NCBI RefSeq assembly: GCF_018968705.1
Contig: NZ_CP076668.1
Coordinates: 2,615,001 to 2,679,000, forward strand
Direction of reading: 5' to 3'
From: Pseudomonas lijiangensis
GTDB lineage: Bacteria > Pseudomonadota > Gammaproteobacteria > Pseudomonadales > Pseudomonadaceae
Length of the DNA stretch: 64,000 nucleotides
Part shown: piece by piece, positions 37,501-47,207 of the stretch
How positions within the stretch are numbered: position 1 is the stretch's first letter
How the letters are laid out: every line of letters starts with the position of its first letter
The notes under the pieces: generated by a model
Seen by the model: the letters and a program-made list of their open reading frames with translations, nothing else
The model's database searches: none
What the model was told of the DNA's origin: nothing
Translations under genes and position numbers: made by a program

Positions 37501-39005
37501 TGTTCAACTCAATTGAAGAGCCTTTCGGCTATGTCCAGAAACTCTGTGCTCAATACACCCGTCTTTCGCACCTCTGCGACAGCGAGAGGCTGTTGCAGGA
37601 GTTTGCACTTGCTGCCGCAGAACTGACTGATTGCGAGCTGGGCCGCTTATATCTGCTGGATGCTACCCACACCCGTTTGCAGTTGTGTGCAGAAGCCCGG
37701 GAAGGCGTAATCATTCCGATGAGCCCTGCAAGCCTTGAAGCGGATTGCAAGGGTGAGCAGCTATTGCAGTTCTGTCTCTGCCAGAACCAGATTGTCAGTG
37801 TGAGTGAACTCAGTGCCGGGATCTATGACACCGGTTTCTTGCCGACCCATGAACAAGCCTGGAAATCGTTGTTGTGTGTCCCACTGGTGGATCAGCAACA
37901 GAGAGTTGCCGGTCTGTTGTTGTGCGCCGGGCCGAATCGCAAGGTGCTCGATGGCTTTGCCGAGTCTCTGGGCGAACTCGGTGCATTTGTACTTTCGCAA
38001 CTGCAACTGCTGCAGCGTCTGCAACCTTCCGCCAGTCCTCTTGACGTGAAGCCTTCCCGGAAACGGTACGGCCTGATCGGCCAGAGCGAGATCATGCACC
38101 AGACCTGCCACTTGATCGGCAAGGTGCTGCAAAGCTCATACACGGTCTTGCTGACCGGTGAGACGGGTACGGGCAAGGAAGTGGTGGCTCGTGCCATTCA
38201 CGATCACGGGCCTCGCCGCTCCAGGCCCTTTGTCGTGCAGAACTGCACGGCTTTCCCTGAAGGACTTCTGGAAAGCGAGTTGTTCGGTTATTGCAGAGGT
38301 GCATTTACCGGTGCTGATCGTGACCGGGCTGGTCTGTTCGATACCGCCAATGGCGGCACGTTATTGCTGGACGAGATTGGCGATATGCCGCTGTCCTTGC
38401 AGGCAAAGCTCTTGAGGGTCTTGCAGGAAGGGGAGATTCGCCCGTTGGGTTCAAGTGAGACCCGCAAGGTCGATGTGCGAATCATCGCTGCAACCCACCG
38501 CAATCTCCTGGCTATGGTTGCCGAAGGGTTGTTCAGGGAAGACCTTTACTATCGGCTTGCCCAGTTTCCAATCGAGTTGCCGCCATTGCGTCATCGTGAA
38601 GGAGACATTGCGGAACTGGCTCGGCATTTTGCCGACAAGGCTTGTCACTTTCTTGGTCGTGCGCCTGTTCGATGGTCTGAAGTGGCGCTTCTGCTGCTGT
38701 GTCGACGTAACTTTCCCGGCAATGTCCGCGAACTGAAAGGGCTTGTAGAGCGTGCCGTTCTGTTATGTGAAGGGAACGAACTGTTACCTGAACACTTTTC
38801 TTTTGATGTAAAGCTATTGGTTCGTGATACCACGCTTAATCTTAAAGAGCGCCTTGAACAAGTCGAACGCTGTGTATTGCTTGATTCCTTGAGAAAGAGT
38901 GGCGGCAATCGCAGTCTTGCCGCACGTCAATTGGGGTTGGCACGTCGTACTCTGCTTTATCGCATGTCTCATTTGAATATCAAACGTGATGAGCTTCATG
39001 CCTGA
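37497..39005 (+). CDS. Sigma-54-dependent T6SS activator (VasH/Sfa type)
   Basis: 502 residues from the ATG that overlaps the clpV stop by ATGA. An N-terminal GAF-like sensor (about 15-175) is followed by the AAA+ core with Walker A GETGTGKE (about 221), the sigma-54 contact loop GAFTGAD (about 268) and [10 protein letters not shown]. The Fis-type helix-turn-helix is [20 protein letters not shown]. All residues needed to act with RpoN appear present. By position and type it should switch on hcp-vgrG and possibly the main operon. The input signal is unknown. Confidence 0.93.
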   Translation: MMFNSIEEPFGYVQKLCAQYTRLSHLCDSERLLQEFALAAAELTDCELGRLYLLDATHTRLQLCAEAREGVIIPMSPASLEADCKGEQLLQFCLCQNQIVSVSELSAGIYDTGFLPTHEQAWKSLLCVPLVDQQQRVAGLLLCAGPNRKVLDGFAESLGELGAFVLSQLQLLQRLQPSASPLDVKPSRKRYGLIGQSEIMHQTCHLIGKVLQSSYTVLLTGETGTGKEVVARAIHDHGPRRSRPFVVQNCTAFPEGLLESELFGYCRGAFTGADRDRAGLFDTANGGTLLLDEIGDMPLSLQAKLLRVLQEGEIRPLGSSETRKVDVRIIAATHRNLLAMVAEGLFREDLYYRLAQFPIELPPLRHREGDIAELARHFADKACHFLGRAPVRWSEVALLLLCRRNFPGNVRELKGLVERAVLLCEGNELLPEHFSFDVKLLVRDTTLNLKERLEQVERCVLLDSLRKSGGNRSLAARQLGLARRTLLYRMSHLNIKRDELHA

Positions 39006-39057
39006 TCGGTAAATAACTTTCATTGTCTGTTTCACCCCATCTCATGGAGGCATTTTT

Positions 39058-39198
39058 ATGAGGGCTCGTTATTGGCTGCCTGCTGTTTCTGTTTTTGTCG
39101 TTTTAAGCTTTCTGGCGGGCTGTGGTGGTCACTTCAAATTTGATGATGACGAATATCGTACGTTGGGCGACCCCGACTCAATAAATCGTGGCAAGTAG
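39058..39198 (+). CDS. Small T6SS-associated lipoprotein (46 residues)
   Basis: ATG at 39058 with a very good ribosome-binding site (GGAGG seven bases before). It encodes a basic N-terminus (MRARYW), a hydrophobic helix, a lipobox LAGC with Cys21, and a 25-residue acidic tail (FDDDEYRTLGDPDSI...). It is too short to show up at usual length cut-offs. Its place between the activator and the TagH-like gene, with the next gene starting 18 bases after its stop, supports it being real. Probably anchored in the inner leaflet of the outer membrane; function unknown. Confidence 0.75.
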   Translation: MRARYWLPAVSVFVVLSFLAGCGGHFKFDDDEYRTLGDPDSINRGK

Positions 39199-39215
39199 TG
39201 GCAAGAGAAAGAGTC

Positions 39216-39977
39216 ATGGAAAATTTCTTTGAAGGGATGAATACCTCGTTGGACCCTCTTGCCGCCATGGACATGAAGGTCTTGCCGGGATCGCCCCGGC
39301 AAGCGGGGCATGTGATGGAACATGCTCCCGTGGACAGTGAAAGCCTGTTGCTGCCTGCTCTGATTGATTGTCCGTCCGCCGAGCCTTGTCAGGACGAATC
39401 ACAAACCCTCACTGACGATTTCTGGAAAGCATTTGGCGAAGCGTTGGGTATCAATATCGATCACCTTGAACCGTCGGCTCGTCAAGTCCTGGCGTTAAAT
39501 ACTGCACGGTTATTCAGGCACTGTATTAGCGGTATAAGGGATAACTTGCGTACTCGCCGTGAGTTGAAAAGCGAATTGCAGTTGGCGCCGGAAAGTATGG
39601 GGGAAATTGAACGGGCGGCCGATGTCAGTGCCGCTGTTGATGGCGTATTGAATGGCAAGTTTCCACTGTCTTCGCTTGCCCAGGAATTTCGAACATTACA
39701 GGCTCATCAAGTTGCCATGTTGGATGCCAGTCGCACTATGGCGCGTATCACGCTGGAGCAGTTTTCACCGCAACAACTGATCTGGAAGTTTGAACAGGAT
39801 GGTGATCTCTCGTTATTGCAAACGGCGGGAAAGCGTTGGCGTGCCTATGTGCGCCATTACCACTCTCTGGAGCAAGACGATGAATGGGAAGAACGTCTGC
39901 TGGTCAGCAACTTTGCCCATGCCTATGAAGAACAGATTCGCCTGATAAACACCCTCTATCTGGACACCCAAGGATGA
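39216..39977 (+). CDS. TagH-like T6SS protein lacking the FHA domain
   Basis: 253 residues from the ATG preceded by AAGAGAAAGAG; an in-frame GTG sits at 39198. The last 180 residues follow the C-terminal half of T6SS FHA proteins: ARLFRHCISGIRDNLRTRRE, LKSELQL, LQAHQVAMLDASRTMARITL, EQFSPQQLIWKFEQD, then W..Y...Y......F..AYEEQIR. The N-terminal FHA phosphopeptide domain is missing; instead there are about 70 residues of low order. No PpkA/PppA kinase pair is nearby, so the usual phospho-switch seems absent. Family call from memory of the pattern. Confidence 0.75.
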   Translation: MENFFEGMNTSLDPLAAMDMKVLPGSPRQAGHVMEHAPVDSESLLLPALIDCPSAEPCQDESQTLTDDFWKAFGEALGINIDHLEPSARQVLALNTARLFRHCISGIRDNLRTRRELKSELQLAPESMGEIERAADVSAAVDGVLNGKFPLSSLAQEFRTLQAHQVAMLDASRTMARITLEQFSPQQLIWKFEQDGDLSLLQTAGKRWRAYVRHYHSLEQDDEWEERLLVSNFAHAYEEQIRLINTLYLDTQG

Positions 39978-40477
39978 TAACCATGTTTTGCCTCAAGAGT
40001 TCGATCATGCTGCCTGTGCTGCTGGCACTGAGCAGTTGTTCGGCATTGTCGCCTTACTCGACCCAGACCCGCTTGAGTCTGCAACTGACAGCCAGTGACG
40101 ACCTTAACCCCGATATCAACGGTCGATCCTCTCCTATCGTCTTGCGCCTGCTTGAGCTGAAGCATCCGGTTGCTTTCGAGAACATGGATTTTTTCAGCCT
40201 GTATGGACGCGCCAAAGAGTCCCTGAGTACGGACCTCGTAGCAAGCGAGGAGCTGGAATTACTGCCGGGGCAGAGCATCGCTCTCAAATTGAAGACCGGG
40301 AAAGACAGCCAGTACGTCGGAGTTCTGGCGGCTTATCGAAACCTGCCTGAAACCCGGTGGCGCTATGTCATTCCGTTGACCGTCGAGGGGCATACCCGTA
40401 CCGAACTGTCGCTCGATGACGCCGGTATTCACCGTAGCGATGAACATCAGCCAGGGCGCATGACCAGCCATGAGTGA
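39974..40477 (+). CDS. tssJ: T6SS outer-membrane lipoprotein TssJ
   Basis: 167 residues with an ATGA overlap to the upstream gene. A lipobox in LALSSCS makes it an outer-membrane lipoprotein. The transthyretin-like domain has LQLTASDDLNPDINGRSSPI, VLRLLELKHPVAFENMDFFS and a late VGVLAAYRNLPETRWRYVI, as in TssJ/SciN. It anchors TssM to the outer membrane. Confidence 0.94.
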   Translation: MITMFCLKSSIMLPVLLALSSCSALSPYSTQTRLSLQLTASDDLNPDINGRSSPIVLRLLELKHPVAFENMDFFSLYGRAKESLSTDLVASEELELLPGQSIALKLKTGKDSQYVGVLAAYRNLPETRWRYVIPLTVEGHTRTELSLDDAGIHRSDEHQPGRMTSHE

Positions 40478-41804
40478 GCATAAAGTCATCTGGCGCGAAG
40501 GCATGTTATTGCGTCCGCAGCACTTTCAGCATAACGACCGTTATTACGATCATCAGATGAAAGTCCGCACCCGGTTGGCCGGTGCCTATGTGTGGGGCTT
40601 CACCGAGTTGGTGATAGACCCGCAGTTTCTGACTTCCGGACAGATCGTGATCGCTCAGGCGTCGGGGGTTCTTCCCGATGGCAGCATTTTCGACCTCGGG
40701 GATCGTGACAAACCCCTGGCTCTGGATATACCGCCCAATACCATGGACACGCCGGTCTATCTGGCACTGCCACTGGTGACCGGGAATTGCATTGAGGCGA
40801 GGGGGGCGGAACAGCCCGATGTGCTGGCCCGATACACCTCTTATACACGCAAGGTATCGGACTCCAATGCCGGGGAAGGAAACTCCACGGAGATCATTTG
40901 CGCGCGCCCGGACTTTCGCCTGCTGCCGGGTGAACAGCAGGGCGAGCAGACTTATGTGAGGCTCAAGGTGTGCCATGTCCTGTCGGCTTCACCTGACAAG
41001 GCCATCACGCTGGCCCCTGGCTTTACCCCGACATTCATCAATGCCCGTCGCTCGACCTATCTGACCTCATGCCTCAAGGAGGTGGTGGGCTTGCTGGAGT
41101 ATCGCGGCGATGTCATTGCCAGGCGCGTGCGTGCAAGCGGCAAGGTCGGTGGTGGGCAAGTCGGTGATTTCATGATGCTGCAACTGATCAACCGTACCGA
41201 ACTGCTGCTCAGGCATTACCTGAACATCGAAGAGGTTCACCCTGAAGAGTTGTACCGCGTGTTGCTGGTCATGCTGGGGGATCTGGCCACGTTCGGCAGC
41301 GACACCCGGCGCCCTGTGCTGAACAGCGGTTATCGGCACAGTGATCAAGAGGCGACGTTCAGCGCCTTGATGGCCGAGATCCGGCAAGTGTTGTCCATGG
41401 TGCTCGAACAGCATGCAACCGAACTTGAGCTGCAGGCACGTCAGTATGGCGTTCTGGTGTCCCCGCGTATCGATCAGCAATTGCTGGGGTCGGCGTCGTT
41501 TGTTCTGGCGGTCAGTGCGCATTGCGATACCGAAGAGTTGCGTCATCGGCTGCCTTCACATCTCAAGGTCGGGTCCGTGGAGAGCATTCGCGAGCTGGTC
41601 AACCTGCATCTGCCGGGGATCAGGCTCAGACCGCTGCCGGTTGCGCCCCGACAGATTCCGTTTCACTCGAACAAGACCTATTTCATTCTCGAACTCACTG
41701 CTCAGGAACAGGCCCTGGTGGAAAACTCCGGGGGTTTTGCTTTCCATGTTTCAGGTGAGTTTGACGGGCTTGATTTGCAATTCTGGGCCATCAGGAACTC
41801 ATGA
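40470..41804 (+). CDS. tssK: T6SS baseplate-to-membrane linker TssK
   Basis: 444 residues. Starts MSEHKVIWREGMLLRPQHFQ, the hallmark of TssK. Further segments: LNRRSTYLTS-like INARRSTYLTSCLKEVVGLL, LLRHYLNIEEVHPEELYRVL and the C-terminal IRLRPLPVAPRQIPFHSNKT. It ties the TssEFG baseplate to the TssJLM membrane complex. Overlaps tssJ by eight bases and tssL by ATGA. Confidence 0.96.
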   Translation: MSEHKVIWREGMLLRPQHFQHNDRYYDHQMKVRTRLAGAYVWGFTELVIDPQFLTSGQIVIAQASGVLPDGSIFDLGDRDKPLALDIPPNTMDTPVYLALPLVTGNCIEARGAEQPDVLARYTSYTRKVSDSNAGEGNSTEIICARPDFRLLPGEQQGEQTYVRLKVCHVLSASPDKAITLAPGFTPTFINARRSTYLTSCLKEVVGLLEYRGDVIARRVRASGKVGGGQVGDFMMLQLINRTELLLRHYLNIEEVHPEELYRVLLVMLGDLATFGSDTRRPVLNSGYRHSDQEATFSALMAEIRQVLSMVLEQHATELELQARQYGVLVSPRIDQQLLGSASFVLAVSAHCDTEELRHRLPSHLKVGSVESIRELVNLHLPGIRLRPLPVAPRQIPFHSNKTYFILELTAQEQALVENSGGFAFHVSGEFDGLDLQFWAIRNS

Positions 41805-42682
41805 ACATGCGCTTTGACAGGGAGAACGACCACGACGACAGCGTGGTTCATCAACAGGGTACTGCCCATGGAGGCCTGACTGATTTCACCAGGCCATCAG
41901 GTTTCGAACAGCTCGAAGAGCGCCTGACCTACACCGCACGCCTGGCACCGGCGCAAACGTTCAGCATCAACATCAATCCTCTGGTCGCGGCCGCGAGTGA
42001 TCTGCTGGCACAAGTCGTCGAGCTGGCAGGCAGTGCAAGTGCAGAGGCGGGGGAGCTTCACGCACTGAACCGCAGGCTTGTCCGGTGCATCAAGCTTTTC
42101 GAGGCCCGAGCCCGGCAGGACGGGATAGAAAACGATCAATTGCTGGCTGCCCGCTATGTGCTGTGTACGGTGCTCGATGAAACCGTCCTGACCACTCCGT
42201 GGGGCGGTGAGTGGTCGACGATGAGCCTGTTGAGCCATTTCCATCAGGAAACCTTTGGCGGAGAAAAGTTCTTCCAGCTGCTGGAGCGCTTGTCGAGCAA
42301 TCCGGCCCGGCATTTACCCATGCTTGAGTTGATGTATCTGTGCCTGTCATTGGGGTTTGAAGGCAAATACCGCGTGATGAAGCGCGGCCATATCGAGCTG
42401 GAAGGCATTCGTGACGGCCTTTACCGACAGATCCGGCAATTGCGTGGGGATGTCTGCGCAGAACTGTCGCCACACTGGCATGGGTTACAGACACAGCAGG
42501 GTTCGACCGTTCGCACTGCGCCCTGGTGGCTGATCGGCTTGTTTACTTTCGTGAGCCTGGCCGCCATGTACTCGGGGTTCGCCTGGGTGCTGGCCGAGCA
42601 GCGCGAGAAGGTGCTCAAACCCTATCGGCAAGTCCATTCCGAAGTACTCACGTCCCCGGTCGTAAATAGAGACATGCAATGA
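41801..42682 (+). CDS. tssL: T6SS inner-membrane protein TssL (DotU/IcmH)
   Basis: 293 residues. Cytoplasmic helical domain with ARYVLCTVLDETVLTTPWGG, FHQETFGGEKFFQLLERLS, and LMYLCLSLGFEGKYRVMKRG. A single membrane helix lies near the C-terminus (APWWLIGLFTFVSLAAMYSG). No OmpA-like peptidoglycan-binding extension, so wall anchoring must come from another protein. ATGA overlaps on both sides. Confidence 0.96.
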   Translation: MNMRFDRENDHDDSVVHQQGTAHGGLTDFTRPSGFEQLEERLTYTARLAPAQTFSININPLVAAASDLLAQVVELAGSASAEAGELHALNRRLVRCIKLFEARARQDGIENDQLLAARYVLCTVLDETVLTTPWGGEWSTMSLLSHFHQETFGGEKFFQLLERLSSNPARHLPMLELMYLCLSLGFEGKYRVMKRGHIELEGIRDGLYRQIRQLRGDVCAELSPHWHGLQTQQGSTVRTAPWWLIGLFTFVSLAAMYSGFAWVLAEQREKVLKPYRQVHSEVLTSPVVNRDMQ

Positions 42683-45600
42683 AAAACCTCTTGAAGAAAC
42701 TGGCAGCCCTGTTGTGCAAGACATGGGTCTGGACGCTGCTGTCGGTATTGTTTGTGGCGCTGTGCATCTGGTTCGCGGGGCCGTTGCTGGCCGTGGCCGA
42801 TCACAAGTTCTGGGAAAGTCCGACATCCCGGCTCTTGTCCGTGAGCCTGTTGTTTCTGCTGTGGGGGCTGGGCATGGTTTTCGTCAGTTGGCGCAGCGCG
42901 GCAGACAGGAAGCAGAAGGAGTCCAATACCGCAGGCCAGGAACAGCTTCGTCAGCAGGCCCTGATTGAAAAGGAACACAAGGAATTATCCGCTCGCTTCA
43001 AGGACGCCTTGCGCGTCATCAGACTCTCCAGCCTGTATGGCGGTGAGGGGAAGCACTTGCCCTGGTACCTGTTGATCGGGCCGACCGGGAGTGGCAAGAC
43101 CAGTCTGCTGGACTTTTCCGGCCTGGACTTCCCGCTCAACAAGGTCGAACGCAAGCTGACCCGCGATACCCGGGGTACCGCCAGCAGCGATTGGTACTTT
43201 GCCGATCAGGCGGTGATCATCGATACGCCGGGCCGTTATCTGGAGCAGGGTCAGCCTCCGGTCGATGCCAGTGCCTGGCTGACGTTGCTGGGGCTGCTGC
43301 GCAATCGTCGGCGTACCTGTCCCGTCAATGGTGTGCTGGTGACATTGCCCGTCGAAATCCTGTCCGGTAACGACGAAGTCCGTCTGGAAATGATGGCGGA
43401 AGCGGTGCGCAGCCGTCTGGATGAGTTGCACCGTCAGTTGCGTGTCGACGTGCCGGTGTATCTGGTGTTGACCAAGGCCGACTCGCTGGCGGGATTCGAT
43501 GAATTTTTCGACCCTCTGTCCAGGGAAGAGGGCGAGCAGGTGCTGGGCGCAACGTTCGGCCAGGATCAGCGAGGCAGTGATCCCGATGTGCTCAGGCAGG
43601 AATTCGAAGCGCTGCTGCGACGTATTGGCAGTCAGGTCATCATGCGTATTCATCAGGAATATGACCCGCAGCGCCGTGGGCGAATGCTCGGGTTTCCCGA
43701 TCAGCTTGGGGGGATCGGGCATCGATTGTGTCTGTTCGCGGAGATGGCTTTTACTGGCAGTCGCTATCAGCGTGCCACTCAGTTACGAGGTTTTTATTTG
43801 ACCCGTGCGCCTCACTTGCTCTCAAGCCTTCAAGAGATCGGTGCAGAGGAGGGTGAGCACGCCCCGATCAACACCAGAGCATTGCCAGGCATGCACGCCG
43901 GGCGGCCGCGCTTCATTCGTCAGCTTTTGAGTCGGGTGATCTTTCCCGAAGCGGCCCTGGCCATGATGGACAAGGGCGAGCGTCAGCGGATGAGCTGGAT
44001 TCGACGCGCAGCGTATTGTGCGGCCCTGGTGGTATTGGTGTTGTTCGGCGCGCTCTGGGCGAACGGTTTCAGCGCCAATCATGATCGTCTGGAGCGTATT
44101 CGCCACCTGGCTCAGCAATGGACCCAGCAACGTTCGGGCATGAATGCCCAGACCGATACTCTGGCGATACTCAAGTCCCTGAACCTCAGCCATGAGGCCA
44201 CCCGGGTCTTTCCCGGCAGGGAAGAGGTCGCGCTGCATGAGCGCAGTGGCCTTTATCAAGGCGCTACAAGCAATCAGGTGCTTTCGAGTGCCTATCAGGC
44301 TGAACTGCAAAGCCAGTTGTTACCCCGTGTAGCCCGCACACTGGAAGCGCAGATACAGGCCAGCATGAAGGATCGTGAACAACTGCTGGGCAGCTTGCGG
44401 GCCTACTTGATGCTCTACTTGCCCGAGCGCCGCGACCAGGCCTGGCTGCAAGACTGGATGGCGGCTGACTGGGCTTTGCGTTATGCAGGTCTGCCCAGGG
44501 AACAGAGCGAGCTTAATGGCCATCTGGAGCGTCTGCTTCGGCAACCGTTCAAGTACCCGGTCAACGATGCATTGGTGGCGCAGGCTCGTCAGGCGCTTCG
44601 CAGCGAGTCCCTGGCTACTATCGTTTATCGGCTCCTGCGCGAGCAGGCCCGCAGTCTTGCGGACTATCGCCTGGGTCAGCATATCGGGACCCAGGCCAGT
44701 CTGTTGGCCGGTACGGAGTACCCGATTCCCGGTTTCTATACCCGCCGAGGCTACCAACAATTCTTTGTGACTCAGGGCGTTGGTGCGGTCAATGACATCC
44801 TGCGTGACAACTGGGTGCTGGGCGAAGGCACAGGCCTGAACGGCATGGAACTGCGTAGCCTGATGGTCGAGCTGGAGCAGTTGTATTTCCGTGATTACGC
44901 CAATCACTGGAGCGAGGCGGTCGCTCAGGTTGCCTTGCAGCCCTTTGAAGGCCCCCTGCACGGGGCAACTCAGGCAGCCGGCATGACCGCCGCCAATTCG
45001 CCGTTGGTGCAACTGCTGACGCAAGTGCGCGATAACACGCTGTTTCCGACTCTTGCCGAAAACCTGGAGCAGGCAGCAGAGGGCGCGTCTTCAGGCGTGC
45101 TGAATGCCGTGGCTTCTGCGGCAGCCGATCAGGCCGCGGCCCTGGCTCCCAAACTGCCGGACACGGCGAAGAAGTCATTGCAGCGCCGTTTCGAGCCCCT
45201 GCATCGTTTACTGGACGAACACAACGGCCCGGCTGCAGAACTGCTGGCGGTCATGCAGGCCTTGAATGACGTGCAACAGCAACTGGCCAGCCTTGGGCGA
45301 TCCGGTCAGCCCGAGCTATTGGCTTTCGAGATGGCCAGAGTCCGCATGACGGGTCAGCGGGATGCGCTGAGCAACCTTCGCAATGCATCCGCCCGGTTGC
45401 CCCAGCCTGTTGGCGGATGGTTCAACGGGCTGGCCGAAGCCACATGGTCCTGGGTTCTGGGTGAAGCCTATCAACACATCAACCAGCGTTACAGGAATGA
45501 GCTGTACAGCTTTTATGAACAGTCTCTCGATAAGCGTTATCCGTTTCATGCCCATAGCAGCAGCGATGTGGCCATCAACGATTTTCGGGAGTTCTTCAAG

Positions 45601-46176
45601 GCTCAGGGGCTGGCAGAGCGCTTTTTCGACAGCTACATGAAGCCTTTTGTCAGCGGTGATCCGGGGCATTATCGCCTGCGCACCATTGATGGTTCAGGCT
45701 TGCCTGCCAGCCGTGCCTACCTCGACCAGATGGCTCGCGTGCACACCATTCGCAAAAGCTTCTTTGCAGAAAATCCCGAGGAGCCACTGGTGCAGTTCAA
45801 ACTGGAACCCTACACGCTGGACCCGGCCGTGAGCCGTGCCGAGTTTCGTCTGGGCGACCAGGTGATGGAGTATCGCCATGGTCCCGTGGTGCCGGTTTCG
45901 TTCAGATGGCCGACCGATGCGGATGACGGTCGCGCCAGCCTGGTGCTGGAGCGAATGGCAGAACGGCCCATCGGTATCGAGAAAACTACCGGGCCATGGT
46001 CACTGTTCCGCCTGCTGGACCTGATGCAGACCGAATACCTTCAGGGCCGGGATGTGCTGGTGCTCAAGGCCGATGTAGGCGGGCTGCGGGCCAATTACCT
46101 GTTGCTCGCCCAGCGAGCGGCCAACCCCTTCGATGTCGCGGTATTGCGCAGATTCCGGATGCCGGCACAGCTTTGA
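42679..46176 (+). CDS. tssM: T6SS inner-membrane protein TssM (IcmF)
   Basis: 1165 residues, full length. Two N-terminal membrane helices and a third near 445. An intact Walker A GPTGSGKTSLL (about 134) and the IcmF GTPase-like part DTPGRYLEQG. The long periplasmic region ends with the C-terminal beta domain (GPWSLFRLLDLMQTEYLQGR). Joins TssL and TssJ to form the trans-envelope complex. Last gene of the cluster; the LysR gene converges ten bases later. Confidence 0.96.
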   Translation: MKNLLKKLAALLCKTWVWTLLSVLFVALCIWFAGPLLAVADHKFWESPTSRLLSVSLLFLLWGLGMVFVSWRSAADRKQKESNTAGQEQLRQQALIEKEHKELSARFKDALRVIRLSSLYGGEGKHLPWYLLIGPTGSGKTSLLDFSGLDFPLNKVERKLTRDTRGTASSDWYFADQAVIIDTPGRYLEQGQPPVDASAWLTLLGLLRNRRRTCPVNGVLVTLPVEILSGNDEVRLEMMAEAVRSRLDELHRQLRVDVPVYLVLTKADSLAGFDEFFDPLSREEGEQVLGATFGQDQRGSDPDVLRQEFEALLRRIGSQVIMRIHQEYDPQRRGRMLGFPDQLGGIGHRLCLFAEMAFTGSRYQRATQLRGFYLTRAPHLLSSLQEIGAEEGEHAPINTRALPGMHAGRPRFIRQLLSRVIFPEAALAMMDKGERQRMSWIRRAAYCAALVVLVLFGALWANGFSANHDRLERIRHLAQQWTQQRSGMNAQTDTLAILKSLNLSHEATRVFPGREEVALHERSGLYQGATSNQVLSSAYQAELQSQLLPRVARTLEAQIQASMKDREQLLGSLRAYLMLYLPERRDQAWLQDWMAADWALRYAGLPREQSELNGHLERLLRQPFKYPVNDALVAQARQALRSESLATIVYRLLREQARSLADYRLGQHIGTQASLLAGTEYPIPGFYTRRGYQQFFVTQGVGAVNDILRDNWVLGEGTGLNGMELRSLMVELEQLYFRDYANHWSEAVAQVALQPFEGPLHGATQAAGMTAANSPLVQLLTQVRDNTLFPTLAENLEQAAEGASSGVLNAVASAAADQAAALAPKLPDTAKKSLQRRFEPLHRLLDEHNGPAAELLAVMQALNDVQQQLASLGRSGQPELLAFEMARVRMTGQRDALSNLRNASARLPQPVGGWFNGLAEATWSWVLGEAYQHINQRYRNELYSFYEQSLDKRYPFHAHSSSDVAINDFREFFKAQGLAERFFDSYMKPFVSGDPGHYRLRTIDGSGLPASRAYLDQMARVHTIRKSFFAENPEEPLVQFKLEPYTLDPAVSRAEFRLGDQVMEYRHGPVVPVSFRWPTDADDGRASLVLERMAERPIGIEKTTGPWSLFRLLDLMQTEYLQGRDVLVLKADVGGLRANYLLLAQRAANPFDVAVLRRFRMPAQL

Positions 46177-46185
46177 AGCGGGGTC

Positions 46186-47103
46186 TTATTCCGGCGCCTG
46201 CTTGCCCCAGCGGTCAATGGTGAAGTCGACAAAGCTGCGCAACTTGGGCAACTGATAGCGATCCGGGGAGTAGATCAGATGCATGGGCCTGCTGGGCAAG
46301 TGATAGTCGGGCAATAGCGCAACCAGCCGACCGTCTCGCAGGTCCTGTTCCACATAGGCATCGGGCAGCATGACGATGCCCGCTCCAACCCTGGCGGTCC
46401 GGTACAGGCCTGATGAACTGTTCATCACCATCGGGCCGCTTATCTCCACCGTGACTTCACCCTCCGGCCCGGTCAGGCGCCAGTGTTTCTCCACGCCGCT
46501 CCAGTCATCCCCGGCCGGGTAGGCGAAGGCCAGACAGTCGTGCAGTTGCAGATCTTCCGGACGCTGTGGAATACCGCGACGGGCCAGGTAATCCGGTGCA
46601 GCGCAAATGGTCAGGGTGTAATCCTGCAAGGGGCGTGCAATCAGGCGGGAGTTTTCCGGCACGTTGCCCATGCGGATCGCCGCGTCGAAACCGTTATCGA
46701 GCAAGTCCAGGCGCTGGTTGGTCAGGACCAGGTCCAGCTTGACCTTGGGGAACTGCAGCGAGAACTCGCACAGGGACGGAGCCAGCACTTCCGAGCCGAA
46801 CGTCAGGGGCGCGGTGATGCGCAGCGTGCCGGTGGGTTCGCCCTGAGCCTGCTCGGCCAGCCGTTCGGACGCGGCCACCAGCCCCAGCACTTCCAGGCAG
46901 CGTTCGTAATAGGCAGCACCGAATTCTGTCAGGCGCTGACGCCGGGTGGTGCGCTTGAGCAGGCTCACCCCCAGGCGTTGTTCCAGAGCCCGCAGATGAT
47001 TGCCGACCATGGTCGTGGAGATCGAGCACTGCTGCGCTGCGCCGGTCATGCTGCCGGCTTCCACGACTTTTACGTACACCGACATTGCCTGGAGCAAATC
47101 CAT
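46186..47103 (-). CDS. LysR-family regulator (CrgA/AaeR-like)
   Basis: 305 residues from the ATG at 47103 (MDLLQAMSVYVKVVEAGSMT). A TTG four codons upstream is also in frame. N-terminal helix-turn-helix: GAAQQCSISTTMVGNHLRALEQ. The effector domain contains GTLRITAPLTFGSEVLAPSL, as in the single-domain LysR group. Divergent from the aminotransferase gene with a gap of about 100 bases, so possibly its regulator. Target and effector unknown. Confidence 0.88.
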   Translation of the reverse strand: MDLLQAMSVYVKVVEAGSMTGAAQQCSISTTMVGNHLRALEQRLGVSLLKRTTRRQRLTEFGAAYYERCLEVLGLVAASERLAEQAQGEPTGTLRITAPLTFGSEVLAPSLCEFSLQFPKVKLDLVLTNQRLDLLDNGFDAAIRMGNVPENSRLIARPLQDYTLTICAAPDYLARRGIPQRPEDLQLHDCLAFAYPAGDDWSGVEKHWRLTGPEGEVTVEISGPMVMNSSSGLYRTARVGAGIVMLPDAYVEQDLRDGRLVALLPDYHLPSRPMHLIYSPDRYQLPKLRSFVDFTIDRWGKQAPE

Positions 47104-47207
47104 TATCAAGTCCAAGTTTAAAATGATTGAAGAGTTGCACTGTTTATCCAGCTCTGGTGGCTAACGATACTGCAAAAACTGTCTGACCACCCCTGGAGCT
47201 TTACGCC

